NCBI RefSeq assembly: GCF_014650555.1
Contig: NZ_BMVE01000007.1
Location: forward strand, 310,001-374,000
DNA length: 64,000 bases
Source of the DNA: Streptomyces goshikiensis
GTDB taxonomy: Bacteria; Actinomycetota; Actinomycetes; Streptomycetales; Streptomycetaceae
Reading direction: 5' to 3'
Shown here: piece after piece, positions 16,958 to 25,671 of the stretch
Layout of the letters: each line of letters starts with the position of its first letter
Position numbering within the stretch: the stretch's first letter is position 1
Notes under the pieces: generated by a model
Seen by the model: only the letters and a program-made list of their open reading frames with translations
Told to the model about the DNA's origin: nothing
Databases searched by the model: none
Program-made: the position numbers and the translations under genes

Positions 16958-17224
16958 ATGAAGGCATCGAAAGTCGCTTACAAGCCGGTCGCCCTGGTTC
17001 TGGGGGCCGGGGCCGGACTCCTGGCCGGGACGCTGTTCAAGCAGGTGTGGAAGCTCGCGGGGCACGAAGACGACGCCCCCGATGCCATGGACGAGGAACG
17101 CCGGTGGCGCGAGATCCTGCTCGCGGCGGCGATCCAGGGGGCGATCTTCGCCCTCGTCAAGGCCGCCGTCGAGCGGTCCGGCGCCGTGGCCGTCCGCCGT
17201 GTGTCGGGCACCTGGCCCGCCTAG
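16958..17224 (+). CDS. DUF4235 family small membrane protein
   Basis: An 88-residue protein starting MKASKVAYKPVALVLGAGAG with one helix that runs into TLFKQVWKLAG. A short acidic loop (HEDDAPDAMDEERRW) and a second hydrophobic helix (EILLAAAIQGAIFALVKAAV) follow. This is the actinobacterial DUF4235 pattern, whose function is unknown. GGAGGG directly precedes ATG 16958. It is divergent from the copper operon across 148 bases and stands at the head of a plus-strand run of accessory genes. Confidence 0.82.
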   Translation: MKASKVAYKPVALVLGAGAGLLAGTLFKQVWKLAGHEDDAPDAMDEERRWREILLAAAIQGAIFALVKAAVERSGAVAVRRVSGTWPA

Positions 17225-17378
17225 ACCGGTCCGCTCAGTACCGCAGGGTGGTTCCCGCCAGTTCCTGCCCAGGCATCCAAGGAAATTTTCCGTACTGAGT
17301 GCGGTTTGCTGCGTGTAGCGGTCTTCCGGCCGGGCATTTCCATGGTGAATCGTCAATACAAGAGGGGAAGGGGAGGCC

Positions 17379-17741
17379 GTGCTGCTCTCTCATCTGTTCG
17401 ACGGCGGCGTTCTGATCGTCCGGCTGCACGAAGGCCTTGATGTCGGCACGCGCGGCGCCGCCGTCTGGGAGTTCGAAGCGCTGCTCGGCAGCTACCGGCC
17501 CCGTACCGTCGTGATGGAACTGCCCCCGGCCGCGGGCGCCGCCGTCGTGAGCACCGTACTGCGCGCCGAACGGCTGTGCCGGGCGGCCGGGGCCTCGCTG
17601 GCCCTGGTGGCGCGCCAGCTGTCCGAAGCGCAGGGCGCGCTGCGGTCGCACGGGCTGGAGGTGCACGCGACGGCCTCCCAGGCGATCCAGTCCGTCGAGT
17701 CCGCCCGGTCCGACGCGGACCGGGACGCGGCGGCCGCTTGA
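17379..17741 (+). CDS. STAS-like small protein (anti-sigma-antagonist fold)
   Basis: A 120-residue soluble protein resembling Streptomyces STAS-type antagonists. It has an N-terminal strand HLFDGGVLIVRLHEGLDV, a helix over WEFEALLGSY, then a strand PRTVVMELPP and a helix ending LRAERLCRAAGASLALV. The usual phosphorylatable Ser/Thr after the second strand is not evident. GGGGAGG precedes the GTG start at 17379. The 154-base gap upstream contains the AT-rich AAATTTTCC element, and a promoter there is plausible. The partner is unknown. Confidence 0.65.
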   Translation: MLLSHLFDGGVLIVRLHEGLDVGTRGAAVWEFEALLGSYRPRTVVMELPPAAGAAVVSTVLRAERLCRAAGASLALVARQLSEAQGALRSHGLEVHATASQAIQSVESARSDADRDAAAA

Positions 17742-17789
17742 TCCCGGTCCGCCGGGTTTGCCGCCGGGGAGACCGGTAAGGCGCAGCAC

Positions 17790-18773
17790 ATGGTGCGATT
17801 CGGATACACGATGATGACCGAGCAGGCCGGCCCCCGGGAGCTGGTGGAGCACGTGGCCGCCGCCGAACGGGCGGGGTTCGACTTCTCCGTCACATCCGAC
17901 CACTACTCGCCCTGGCTCGCCGCCCAGGGGCACTCCTCGTACGCGTGGAGTGTCCTGGGAGCCGCCGCGCAGGCCACGACGACCATCCCCCTGATGACGT
18001 ACGTGACCTGCCCGACGGTGCGCTACCACCCGGCGGTCGTGGCCCAGAAGGCGGCGACGCTGCAACTGCTGTCCGAAGGGCGCTTCCGGCTGGGCCTCGG
18101 CTCCGGAGAGAACCTCAACGAGCACGTCGTCGGCCCCGGGTGGCCCGCCGCGCACGTGCGGCTGGCGATGCTGGAGGAGGCGGTGGAGATCATCCGGGCC
18201 CTCTTCGCCGGCGGCGGCGTGAACCACCACGGGCAGTACTTCGACGTCGAGAACGCCAGGCTGTGGGACCTGCCGGAGCGGCCGCCGCCCATCGGCGTCG
18301 CGGTCTCCGGGGACCGCTCCTGCGACCTGGCGGGCCGGCTCGCCGACCTGGTGATCGCCATCGACCCCGAGCGGGAACTCCTGGAGGCGTTCGACCGCGC
18401 GGGAGGCGCCGGCAAGCCCAGGGTGGGCCAGCTGGCGGTCTGCTACGACCCCGACCGGGACGCGGCCGTCGCCCGCGCCCACGAACAGTTCCGCTGGTCG
18501 GCGGGCGGCTGGCGGGTCAACGCGGAGCTGCCCGGACCCGCCGCGTTCGACCAGGCCACGCGGTACGTGAGACCCGAGGACATCGCGGAGTCGATCCCCT
18601 GCGGGGACGGGACCGACGAGTTCGTCGAGGCCGTCCGCCCGTTCGCGGACGCCGGGTTCACGGAGATCGCGCTCGTGCAGGTGGGCGGAGCACACCAACG
18701 CCCCTTCATCGACTGGGCCGAGGGCGTCCTGCTCCCCGCCCTGCGCGCATCGTTCGACCCTAAGGCCCACTGA
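17790..18773 (+). CDS. LLM-class F420-dependent oxidoreductase (TIGR03557-like)
   Basis: A 327-residue luciferase-like TIM-barrel enzyme, close in form to F420-dependent glucose-6-phosphate dehydrogenase-like proteins. Key segments are FGYTMMTEQAGPRELVEHV at the start, FDFSVTSDHYSPWL near residue 30 and MTYVTCPTVRYHPAVVAQKA near 70. Then come GRFRLGLGSGENLNEHVVG near 98 and, later, AVSGDRSCDLAGRLADLVI. Substrate is unknown. It starts 48 bases after the STAS-like stop and is probably in the same transcription unit. Confidence 0.88.
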   Translation: MVRFGYTMMTEQAGPRELVEHVAAAERAGFDFSVTSDHYSPWLAAQGHSSYAWSVLGAAAQATTTIPLMTYVTCPTVRYHPAVVAQKAATLQLLSEGRFRLGLGSGENLNEHVVGPGWPAAHVRLAMLEEAVEIIRALFAGGGVNHHGQYFDVENARLWDLPERPPPIGVAVSGDRSCDLAGRLADLVIAIDPERELLEAFDRAGGAGKPRVGQLAVCYDPDRDAAVARAHEQFRWSAGGWRVNAELPGPAAFDQATRYVRPEDIAESIPCGDGTDEFVEAVRPFADAGFTEIALVQVGGAHQRPFIDWAEGVLLPALRASFDPKAH

Positions 18774-18871
18774 CCACTGACCGGAGGCGCCATGGGCGGC
18801 ATGCGGGACTGACTGACAGACCCGGACGACCCGGACGAACGACCCTGACCGACACGAAGGAAGTGACCGTC

Positions 18872-19411
18872 GTGCGCATCGCGTTTCTCGTCGCCCCCGA
18901 GGGCGTGGAGGAGATCGAACTCACCGAGCCCTGGAAGGCGGTGCTCGACGCCGGCTGGGAGCCCCGGCTGGTGTCCACCGAGCCGGGCACGGTCCAGGCC
19001 TACGACCACCTCGACAAGGCCGGCACCCACCCCGTGGACGACGTCCTCGACAGCTCCGCCCCCTCGGCCGGGGACTTCGACGCGCTCGTCCTGCCGGGCG
19101 GGGTCGCGAACCCGGACGCGCTGCGCGTGAACGAGGACGCCGTCGCCTTCACCCGCGGCTTCTTCGAGGCGGGCAAGCCCGTCGCCGCGATCTGTCACGC
19201 CCCCTGGACCCTGGTGGAGGCCGACGTCCTGCGCGGCCGGACCCTGACCTCCTGGCCCAGCGTCGCCACCGACATCCGCAACGCGGGCGGCACCTGGGTG
19301 GACGAGGAGGTCCGGGTCTGCCGCCAGGCGCCGGCGACTCTCGTCACCAGCCGCAAGCCGGACGACCTGGAGGCCTTCTGCAAGGCCCTCGTGGACGTCT
19401 TCGGCGGCTGA
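18872..19411 (+). CDS. PfpI/DJ-1 family (class I glutamine amidotransferase-like) protein
   Basis: A 179-residue protein. VRIAFLVAPEGVEEIEL is the N-terminal strand and acid-residue region, DALVLPGGVANPD is the oxyanion loop, and AAICHAPWTL holds the nucleophilic Cys on a tight elbow with the following His. These match PfpI/YhbO-type stress proteins that act as proteases, deglycases or chaperones. GTG 18872 fits GAAGGA ten bases upstream; GTG 18863 is in frame but too close to that site. A 98-base gap separates it from the F420 gene. Confidence 0.86.
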   Translation: MRIAFLVAPEGVEEIELTEPWKAVLDAGWEPRLVSTEPGTVQAYDHLDKAGTHPVDDVLDSSAPSAGDFDALVLPGGVANPDALRVNEDAVAFTRGFFEAGKPVAAICHAPWTLVEADVLRGRTLTSWPSVATDIRNAGGTWVDEEVRVCRQAPATLVTSRKPDDLEAFCKALVDVFGG

Positions 19412-19482
19412 CCGCCGCGCCGCCGTGACTGGCCGGCGACGGTGAGGGGGGATCGACAACCCCGACCGAAAGGCGATGCATC

Positions 19483-20517
19483 ATGCGAGCGACCCTCATC
19501 TACGGCGCCGGCGACGTACGCGTCGAGAACGTTCCGGACCCCGTCCTGCGCGAGCCCACCGACGCCCTGGTGCGGGTCCTGCGCTCGTGCGTGTGCGGCA
19601 GCGACCTGTGGCCCTACGGCTCCAAGCCCGCCGCGGAACACGGCGACCGGATCGGCCACGAGTTCCTCGGCGTCGTCGAGGACACCGGCGCCGAGGTGAC
19701 CGGGCTGCGCCGGGGCGACGTGGTCGTGGCCCCCTTCGTGTGGGCCGACAACACCTGCGACTTCTGCCGCGAGGGACTGCAGACCTCCTGCCGCCACGGC
19801 GGCTTCTGGGGCGCGCAGGACGTCGACGGCGGCCAGGGCGAGGCCGTGCGCGTCCCGCAGGCCGAGGGCACCCTTGTCAAGCTGCCCGTCGGGGAGGACT
19901 CGGCCCTGCTGCCGTCGCTGCTGACCCTCTCCGACGTGTTCCCCACCGGCCACCACTGCGCGCTCACCGCCGGCGTCGGACCGCGTACGACGGTCACGGT
20001 GATCGGGGACGGCGCCGTCGGACTGTCCGCGGTACTGGCCGCCAGGCGGCTCGGCGCCGAGCGGATCATCCTGATGGGCCGCCACAAGGACCGCACCGAT
20101 CTCGGGCGTGACTTCGGCGCCACCGACGTGGTCGAGGAGCGCGGCGAGGAGGGCGTCGAGAAGGTGCGCGAGCTGACCGGGGGCGACGGCACCCACACCG
20201 TCCTGGAGTGCGTCGGCCTCAGGCCCGCCGTCGAGACCGCCTTCGGCGTCGTGCGCGACGGCGGCACCATCAGCCGGGTCGGCGCCCCGCAGTACCCGGA
20301 GGTGCCCATGGACCTCCAGGTGTTCTTCCGCAACATCACCCTCACCGGCGGCGTCGCCCCCGCCCGCGCGTACATCGAGGAACTGCTGCCCGACGTCCTG
20401 GACGGTGCGGTCGAACCCGGCCGCGTCTTCGACCGCACCGTCGGCATGGACGACGTCCCCGCCGGCTACCGGGCGATGGCCGACCGGCAGGCGCTGAAGG
20501 TCCTGATCCAGCCGTAA
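19483..20517 (+). CDS. Zinc-dependent alcohol dehydrogenase
   Basis: A 344-residue medium-chain dehydrogenase. Cys38, in CVCGSDLW, and His59, in IGHEF, are catalytic-zinc ligands. Structural-zinc cysteines lie in NTCDFCREGLQTSC. The Rossmann fold has VIGDGAVGLSAVLAA. A second-strand LMGRHKDR, without the Asp typical of strict NAD enzymes, suggests NADP may be accepted. The ATG follows AAAGG at nine-base spacing. Last gene of the plus-strand accessory run; no hairpin terminator was obvious after it. Confidence 0.9.
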   Translation: MRATLIYGAGDVRVENVPDPVLREPTDALVRVLRSCVCGSDLWPYGSKPAAEHGDRIGHEFLGVVEDTGAEVTGLRRGDVVVAPFVWADNTCDFCREGLQTSCRHGGFWGAQDVDGGQGEAVRVPQAEGTLVKLPVGEDSALLPSLLTLSDVFPTGHHCALTAGVGPRTTVTVIGDGAVGLSAVLAARRLGAERIILMGRHKDRTDLGRDFGATDVVEERGEEGVEKVRELTGGDGTHTVLECVGLRPAVETAFGVVRDGGTISRVGAPQYPEVPMDLQVFFRNITLTGGVAPARAYIEELLPDVLDGAVEPGRVFDRTVGMDDVPAGYRAMADRQALKVLIQP

Positions 20518-21018
20518 CGGCCCCGGGACGGCGCCGGGACTCGGGCCGGGAAGGGCCCAAGTGCCCCGCACCGACGGGACGTTCGGCCCTACGGCGGCGA
20601 GGCGGCCGTTCCTAGGCTTGGGGCCATGATCGCCACAAGGAAACCGCGGCCCAACGGTTCTCCGCACCGGCGTGACGTCCGGTCCGCCGGGCGGATCCGG
20701 AACCCGGAATTCCGACACCTCGAAACGGCCGTCGGCGCGCGGCCGGGGCCGCCTCCCAAGGCCGCGAGCGCGAGCCCGGCTTCGGGGCCGGAGGGAGGCG
20801 GCCGCCATCGGCTCCGGCGGCACACCGCCCGTGCTCACGCCCCACGCCCCGGCTCCGTACGGCCCATCCCACCACACCCCACCGGCCTTGCAGGCGGCGG
20901 GCGTTCGACGGCGCGGATCCGTTTCCGCAGTGCCCCTCGGGGGGTACGGGTCAGGGGACTTCCGGCCACCATAGGGGTCCAACGTAGGGGTACTGACGGC
21001 ATTGACCCTCTGCTAGAC
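20518..21018. promoter_or_regulatory. Non-coding 0.5-kb gap with DevR-like box, gene-less promoter and TAGGGG repeats
   Basis: No convincing gene is present. GGGACGTTCGGCCCT at 20576-20590 resembles the Streptomyces DevR/DosR-type element. A TAGGCT -10-like hexamer at 20613-20618 follows it. An ATG at 20626 sits where a leaderless transcript would begin, and its frame is open into the thioesterase, but the peptide is Arg/Pro/Gly-rich and not protein-like. At the right end, TAGGGG occurs at 20972-20977 and 20985-20990, and TTGACC (21003-21008) lies 16 bases before TACAAC (21025-21030), a possible promoter for the thioesterase. This gap looks like the left border of the PKS locus. Confidence 0.5.
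20972..20990 (+). promoter_or_regulatory. TAGGGG direct repeat, candidate cluster-regulator site
   Basis: Two TAGGGG copies begin 13 bases apart, ending 12 bases before the TTGACC element and 28 bases before the thioesterase start. The same hexamer occurs three times upstream of the PKS at 29994-30020. A LuxR/LAL regulator is encoded between the two sites; MalT, the prototype of that class, uses GGGGA-cored direct repeats. Binding is inferred, not shown. Confidence 0.45.
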
Positions 21019-21879
21019 ATGAGTACAACGGAACACGCGTACGGACGCGGTGGAAGAGTTCGGCCAACGAACCAGCGTGCCGCGTCCGCGCCGGAACAGG
21101 GAGTCTTCATCCCCTTGATCGACAAGCAGAATGCCGACGGCTGGATCCGCCGCTACCACGCCGCGGACGAAAGCCCGATCCGACTGGTCTGCCTCCCGCA
21201 CGCCGGGGGATCCGCCTCCTTCTACTACCCCATGTCCCAGGCGCTCGCCCCCGAGGTGGACGTCCTGTCCGTGCAGTACCCCGGACGCCAGGACCGCCGG
21301 CACGAGCCGGGAATCACCGACATCGGCGTCTACGCCGACGCGGTGACCAGCGCGCTCGTACCCTGGCTGGACCGTCCCCTGGCCCTGTTCGGCCACAGCA
21401 TGGGCGCCGTCCTCGCCTTCGAGGTGGCCCGCCGCCTCGAACGCGAGCACCGCTTCGACCCCGTCCACATCTTCGCCTCGGGACGCCGCGCCCCGTCGAG
21501 CCACCGCCCCGAGACCGTGCACCTGCGCGACGACGACGGCATCGTGGCCGAAATGCGGGAGCTCAGTGGAACCAACGCCGCGATCCTCGGCAACGAGGAG
21601 ATCCTGCGCATGGTGCTCCCCGCTATCCGGAGCGACTACACCGCGATCGAGAACTACCGGGCCGCGCCCGAGGACACGGTGAACACCCCCATCACCGTGC
21701 TGACCGGCGAATCCGACCCCCGGACCAGCCGGGAGGAAGCCGACGCCTGGCGAGGACACACCCGCGCGGCATTCGACATCCACCGTTATTCCGGGGGCCA
21801 CTTCTTCCTCGCCCAGCATCAGCCGCAGATCCTGAAGGTCGTTTCCGAGGAGCTCGCAGCGGCCGTCCGAAAGGGCTGA
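21019..21879 (+). CDS. Type II thioesterase of the polyketide cluster
   Basis: An alpha/beta-hydrolase of up to 286 residues. The body starts WIRRYH...RLVCLPHAGGSASFYYP, the typical TEII entry. The nucleophile elbow is LFGHSMGAVLAFEVARRLE (Ser127), the acid lies in LTGESDPRTS, and the catalytic His is in SGGHFFL. Such enzymes clear wrongly loaded acyl groups from PKS carrier proteins. The start is uncertain. ATG 21019 has no ribosome-binding site and gives an unusual 40-residue leader. TTG 21115, 11 bases after GGGAG, would give a normal-length protein, and a TTGACC/TACAAC promoter would fit that choice. The neighbouring LAL regulator and nearby PKS support the role. Confidence 0.86.
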   Translation: MSTTEHAYGRGGRVRPTNQRAASAPEQGVFIPLIDKQNADGWIRRYHAADESPIRLVCLPHAGGSASFYYPMSQALAPEVDVLSVQYPGRQDRRHEPGITDIGVYADAVTSALVPWLDRPLALFGHSMGAVLAFEVARRLEREHRFDPVHIFASGRRAPSSHRPETVHLRDDDGIVAEMRELSGTNAAILGNEEILRMVLPAIRSDYTAIENYRAAPEDTVNTPITVLTGESDPRTSREEADAWRGHTRAAFDIHRYSGGHFFLAQHQPQILKVVSEELAAAVRKG

Positions 21880-22044
21880 GCCGCACGCCGGGAAGCCGCA
21901 AGACCAGCGGTACCCCAGACGGCGAACGGGGACGAGAACGGGCCCCGAGGCCGGGCCGGACAGCCCTCCCCGCACGGAGGGAAACTGGCCCCGCCCCGGC
22001 GGCCCGCCCCGCCCACGAGGCGGGACGCGAGGAGGAACGACGCA

Positions 22045-24969
22045 GTGCAGCGCAGCAGCACACGTACAGAAGACTCGGGGGAAGGGAACCTGTTGGTGGC
22101 AAGGCTGGTCGAGCGCGACAAGCAGTGGGAGACGCTGGACGACCTGCTCGGCAGCGCCCGGCGGGGCCGCGGACGCGTCGCCGTCGTCAGCGGGCCGATC
22201 GCCGGCGGCAAGACGACCCTGCTGGAGCACTTCACCGAACACGCCATGTCGGAAGGCGTGCTGGTCCTCGAAGCCGCCGGATCCCGCGCGGAGCGCTACC
22301 TCCCCTTCGGCATCCTGCGCCGCGTCCTCGACAGCGCCGGGCCACTGGAGCCCGCCGTCCACGCCGAGGCCACCGCCCTGCTCGACGGCGTCGCCGCCCA
22401 GATCGCCGACGCCGAGGACGCCACCGGCGGCGTCGAGGCCGGGATGCGGGTCCTCCCGCACATCTGCGCCTCGCTGCTGCGGATCGCCCGGGACCGCACC
22501 CTCGTCATCGCCGTCGACGACGTCCACCACGGCGACGAACTCTCCCGCGCCTTCCTGCTCTGCCTCGCCCGCAGGGTCCGGCAGGCCGGCGTCCTCATCG
22601 TCCTCACCGAGGCCGTACGACTGCTGCCCGCCCAGCTCGCCTTCCACGCCGAGCTACAGCGCCAGCCCCACTGCACCACCATCCGGCTGCCGCTGCTCAG
22701 CGCGGACGGAACCGGACGCGTACTGGCCGGCCACTTCTCCACCGCCGCCGCCCAGCGGGTCTCCGCCGGCTGCCAGGAAACCACCGGCGGAAACCCGCTG
22801 CTGGTCAAGGCCCTGCTGGAGGACGGCCTGACGGTCCTCGGCGACAGCGAGCCGTTCCAGCCGCTCGCCCCCGCCGAAGCCTTCGAACGCGCCGTGCTCG
22901 ACTGCCTCCACCGGGGCGACCCGGAGACGCTGGCGATCGCCCGCGGCATCGCCGTCCTCGGCGACACCTGCCCGCCCCTCGTGCTCAGCCGCATCACCGA
23001 CGTCCACGTCAAGACCGCCGAACTGGCCGTCCAGGACCTCAACCGCTGCGGCATCCTGCGCGGCGGCGCCTTCCGCGAGGCCGCCACCCGCGCCGCGGTG
23101 CTCGCCGCGACCCCGACCGGGGCACTGTCCCTGCTCCACCAGCGCGCCGCGCGACTGCTGCACCAGGAAGGCGCACCCGCCCTCGACATCGCCCGCCACC
23201 TCCTCGCCGCCCGCAAGCCGGTGACGGACTGGGCGATCCCCGTCCTCCAGGAAGCCTCCGAGTACGCCCTCGTCGAAGGCGACCCGCAGCTGGCCCTGCG
23301 GTGCGGAGAGCTCGCCGTCGACTCCTGCCCCGAGGGCCCCCGCCGCACCGCCCTGAAGTCCCGCCTGGTCAGCATCGTCTGGCGCAGCAGCCCGGTCGCC
23401 GCGGAGAGCCACCTGCGCCAGCTGTCCCGGGAGTTCTGCGCCGGCCGGCTCACGGACCGCGACCTCCTCCACGCCGTGACCTGCCTCGCCTGGATCGGGG
23501 AGGCCCGGCAGGCCGGCGAGGAGATACGCCGCCTGCAGAGCGCCGCCGAGGAAGCCCGGGACGCCGGGCGGCCCTTCGCCTACCGTCCCGCCACCCTCGC
23601 CGCCGCGCAGAGCTGGCTGTCCGTGGTCAGCCCGCCGGTCCGCGAGGCGTTCGCGACCACCGGCGCCCCCTACGCCGACCGGACCGGCGCCCCGCGGACG
23701 CCGGCCCCGGCGGGCGCAGCCCCGTACGACATGCCCGACGACGCCCACATCCCGGCCGTCGAGGCCATGCGCACCGCGCTGCGCGGCGGCCAGGGCGAAG
23801 CGGCCGTCGCCGAGGCCACCCGGGTGCTCCAGCGCTACCACCTCAGCGACCGCACCCTCACCCCCCTCGTCCTCGCCGTACTGGCCCTCGTCTACGCGGG
23901 CCGCCTCGACCTCGCCCTCACCTGGATCGACCGGCTCCTCGGCGAATGCTCCGCCCGCAACGCCCCGACCTGGCAGGCGGCCCTCGGCGTGGTCCGGGCC
24001 GAGGTCGCCCTCCGCCAGGGCGACCTGCCGGGCGCGGCCGCCCAGGCCCGCCAGGCCATGTCCCTCATATCGGCGCAGTGCTGGGGCGTGGCCATCGCAC
24101 TGCCGCTGGCCATCCTCATCGAGGCCGAAACCCAGATGGGCAACCTCGACGAGGCGATGAGCCTGCTCGAACAGCCGGTGCCCGACACCATGCTGGAAAC
24201 GCAGGTCGGGCTGCACTACCTGCGCGCCCGGGGCCGCTGCCACCTCGCCACCGGCCGCTACCACGCCGCCGTCCGCGACTTCCTCACCTGCGGCGAACTG
24301 ATGCAGACCTGGGGCATGGACGCCGTGGAACTGGCGCCCTGGCGGCTGGACGCCGCCGAGGCATGGCTCGCCATCGGCAACGTCTCCCGCGCCCGGCAGT
24401 ACGTCGAGCAGCAGAAGCAGCGCGAACCGGGCCCGCCCGGCAGCCGCGCCCGCGGCGCCCTGCTGCTCGCCCTCGCCCGTACCAGCGGCGACCTCGCCTA
24501 CCGCGTCAAACGGCTCACCGAATCCGTCGAGGCCCTGGAACAGGGCGAGGACCGGCTCCAGCTGGCCGTGGCGCTCGGGGAACTGGGCAGCGCCCACCGC
24601 GCCGCCGGGGACTTCAACCGCGCCCGGATGCTCGTACGCAAGGCCTGGCACGTCGCCAAGTCCTGCGGGGCGCAGCCGCTGTGCCTGCAGTTCACCCCCG
24701 GACAGGGCGACGGCGAGGCCGTCCCCGCCCCGCCCGGGCGCGAGGCGGAACCGGCGGCCGGCGAGGCCGAGGCGCTCTCCGAGGCCGAGGCGCGGGTGGC
24801 CCTGCTCGCCGCGCGCGGTCACACCAACCGTGAGATCGCCACCAAGCTGTACGTGACCGTCTCCACCGTCGAGCAGCACCTGACCCGGATCTACCGCAAG
24901 CTGAAGGTCAAGCGGCGCCGCGACCTGCCCGCCCGGCTGTGGGACCTGAGCCTGCCCGGCACCGCCTGA
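22045..24969 (+). CDS. LAL-type (large ATP-binding LuxR-family) transcriptional regulator
   Basis: A 974-residue cytoplasmic regulator. The Walker A motif is GPIAGGKTTLL near residues 50-60 and the Walker B motif is LVIAVDDVHHGDELS near 155. A long helical, TPR-like middle (about 380-880) follows. The C-terminal LuxR helix-turn-helix is LSEAEARVALLAARGHTNRE, with TVSTVEQHLTRIYRKLKVKR. These proteins (the MalT/PikD group) are the usual pathway activators of macrolide and polyene PKS clusters. GAGGAGG lies eight bases before the GTG at 22045. It stands alone between the thioesterase and a perfect terminator. The TAGGGG repeats upstream of the thioesterase and PKS are its best candidate targets. 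I saw no such repeat before its own start. Confidence 0.92.
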   Translation: MQRSSTRTEDSGEGNLLVARLVERDKQWETLDDLLGSARRGRGRVAVVSGPIAGGKTTLLEHFTEHAMSEGVLVLEAAGSRAERYLPFGILRRVLDSAGPLEPAVHAEATALLDGVAAQIADAEDATGGVEAGMRVLPHICASLLRIARDRTLVIAVDDVHHGDELSRAFLLCLARRVRQAGVLIVLTEAVRLLPAQLAFHAELQRQPHCTTIRLPLLSADGTGRVLAGHFSTAAAQRVSAGCQETTGGNPLLVKALLEDGLTVLGDSEPFQPLAPAEAFERAVLDCLHRGDPETLAIARGIAVLGDTCPPLVLSRITDVHVKTAELAVQDLNRCGILRGGAFREAATRAAVLAATPTGALSLLHQRAARLLHQEGAPALDIARHLLAARKPVTDWAIPVLQEASEYALVEGDPQLALRCGELAVDSCPEGPRRTALKSRLVSIVWRSSPVAAESHLRQLSREFCAGRLTDRDLLHAVTCLAWIGEARQAGEEIRRLQSAAEEARDAGRPFAYRPATLAAAQSWLSVVSPPVREAFATTGAPYADRTGAPRTPAPAGAAPYDMPDDAHIPAVEAMRTALRGGQGEAAVAEATRVLQRYHLSDRTLTPLVLAVLALVYAGRLDLALTWIDRLLGECSARNAPTWQAALGVVRAEVALRQGDLPGAAAQARQAMSLISAQCWGVAIALPLAILIEAETQMGNLDEAMSLLEQPVPDTMLETQVGLHYLRARGRCHLATGRYHAAVRDFLTCGELMQTWGMDAVELAPWRLDAAEAWLAIGNVSRARQYVEQQKQREPGPPGSRARGALLLALARTSGDLAYRVKRLTESVEALEQGEDRLQLAVALGELGSAHRAAGDFNRARMLVRKAWHVAKSCGAQPLCLQFTPGQGDGEAVPAPPGREAEPAAGEAEALSEAEARVALLAARGHTNREIATKLYVTVSTVEQHLTRIYRKLKVKRRRDLPARLWDLSLPGTA

Positions 24970-24974
24970 GACCC

Positions 24975-25030
24975 GGACGCGAAAGCCCGGCCGTACCCCT
25001 GGGGCGGGGTACGGCCGGGCTTTCGCGTCC
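24975..25030. terminator. Perfect 25-bp bidirectional terminator hairpin
   Basis: Positions 24975-24999 are the exact reverse complement of 25006-25030, with a 6-base loop (TGGGGC). The stem includes an AAAG/CTTT segment. It lies between the convergent LAL regulator (ends 24969) and response-regulator gene (ends 25039). This is one of the strongest hairpins in the window. Confidence 0.9.
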
Positions 25031-25038
25031 GCGGTCCC

Positions 25039-25671
25039 TCAGGACAGCAGGCCCCGCTCCAGCGCCGTGATCACGGCCGCCGTGCGGTCCGACACCGACA
25101 GCTTCTTGAACGACCGCAACAGGTGCGTCTTGACCGTCGCCTCGCTGATGAACAGCCGGCGCCCGATGTCCGCGTTGGTCAGACCCTGCCTGACCAGCTG
25201 CAACACCTCGCACTCCCGCTCCGACAGCACCGGCGCCTCCACCACCCGGGCCCGGAACAGCTTCGGCGCCAGCGACGGCGTCAGCACCGTCTCACCGCGC
25301 GCCGCCGCCTTCACCGCGTTCACGAGCTCCTCGCGGGAACTGCCCTTCAGCAGATAGCCCGCCGCGCCCGCCTCCACCGCACGCAGGATGTCGGCGTCGT
25401 CCTCGTACGTGGTCACGATGACCACCTTGCTCCGCGGCGACTCCCGCAGGATGTGCCCGGTCGCGGCCACCCCGTCCATCGCGCCCATCCGCAGGTCGAG
25501 CAGGACGATGTCCGGCCGCAGCCGGCCGGCCTGCAGCACCGCCTCCTCACCGGAACCCGCCTGCCCCACCACCCGGATGCCCTCGTCCAGCTCCAGCATG
25601 GCGCTCAGGCCCTCCCGGACCACCGGATGGTCATCGGCGAGCAGCACCCCGATCGGTTCGCGCTCACTCAC
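25039..25671 (-). CDS. NarL/FixJ-family response regulator
   Basis: A 210-residue two-component regulator. The receiver has the acidic pocket LLADDH, phospho-acceptor Asp59 in VLLDLRMG, the Thr of VIVTTYED and the Lys of GYLLKGSS. The LuxR-type output is LSERECEVLQLVRQGLTNAD with ISEATVKTHLLRSFKKL. The GTG start at 25671 overlaps the kinase stop by eight bases (kinase TGA at 25664-25666), so the pair is coupled. Targets are unknown; adjacent divergent membrane genes are candidates. Confidence 0.93.
   Translation of the reverse strand: MSEREPIGVLLADDHPVVREGLSAMLELDEGIRVVGQAGSGEEAVLQAGRLRPDIVLLDLRMGAMDGVAATGHILRESPRSKVVIVTTYEDDADILRAVEAGAAGYLLKGSSREELVNAVKAAARGETVLTPSLAPKLFRARVVEAPVLSERECEVLQLVRQGLTNADIGRRLFISEATVKTHLLRSFKKLSVSDRTAAVITALERGLLS

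Noticed and set aside
20626..21018. Extending the thioesterase to ATG 20626 as a 417-residue protein
   Set aside because: The extra 131 residues are Arg/Pro/Gly-rich and unlike any TEII leader; known TEIIs are about 250 residues.
22654..24879. Minus-strand frame opposite the LAL regulator
   Set aside because: Shadow of the high-GC third positions; the plus strand has Walker and LuxR motifs.
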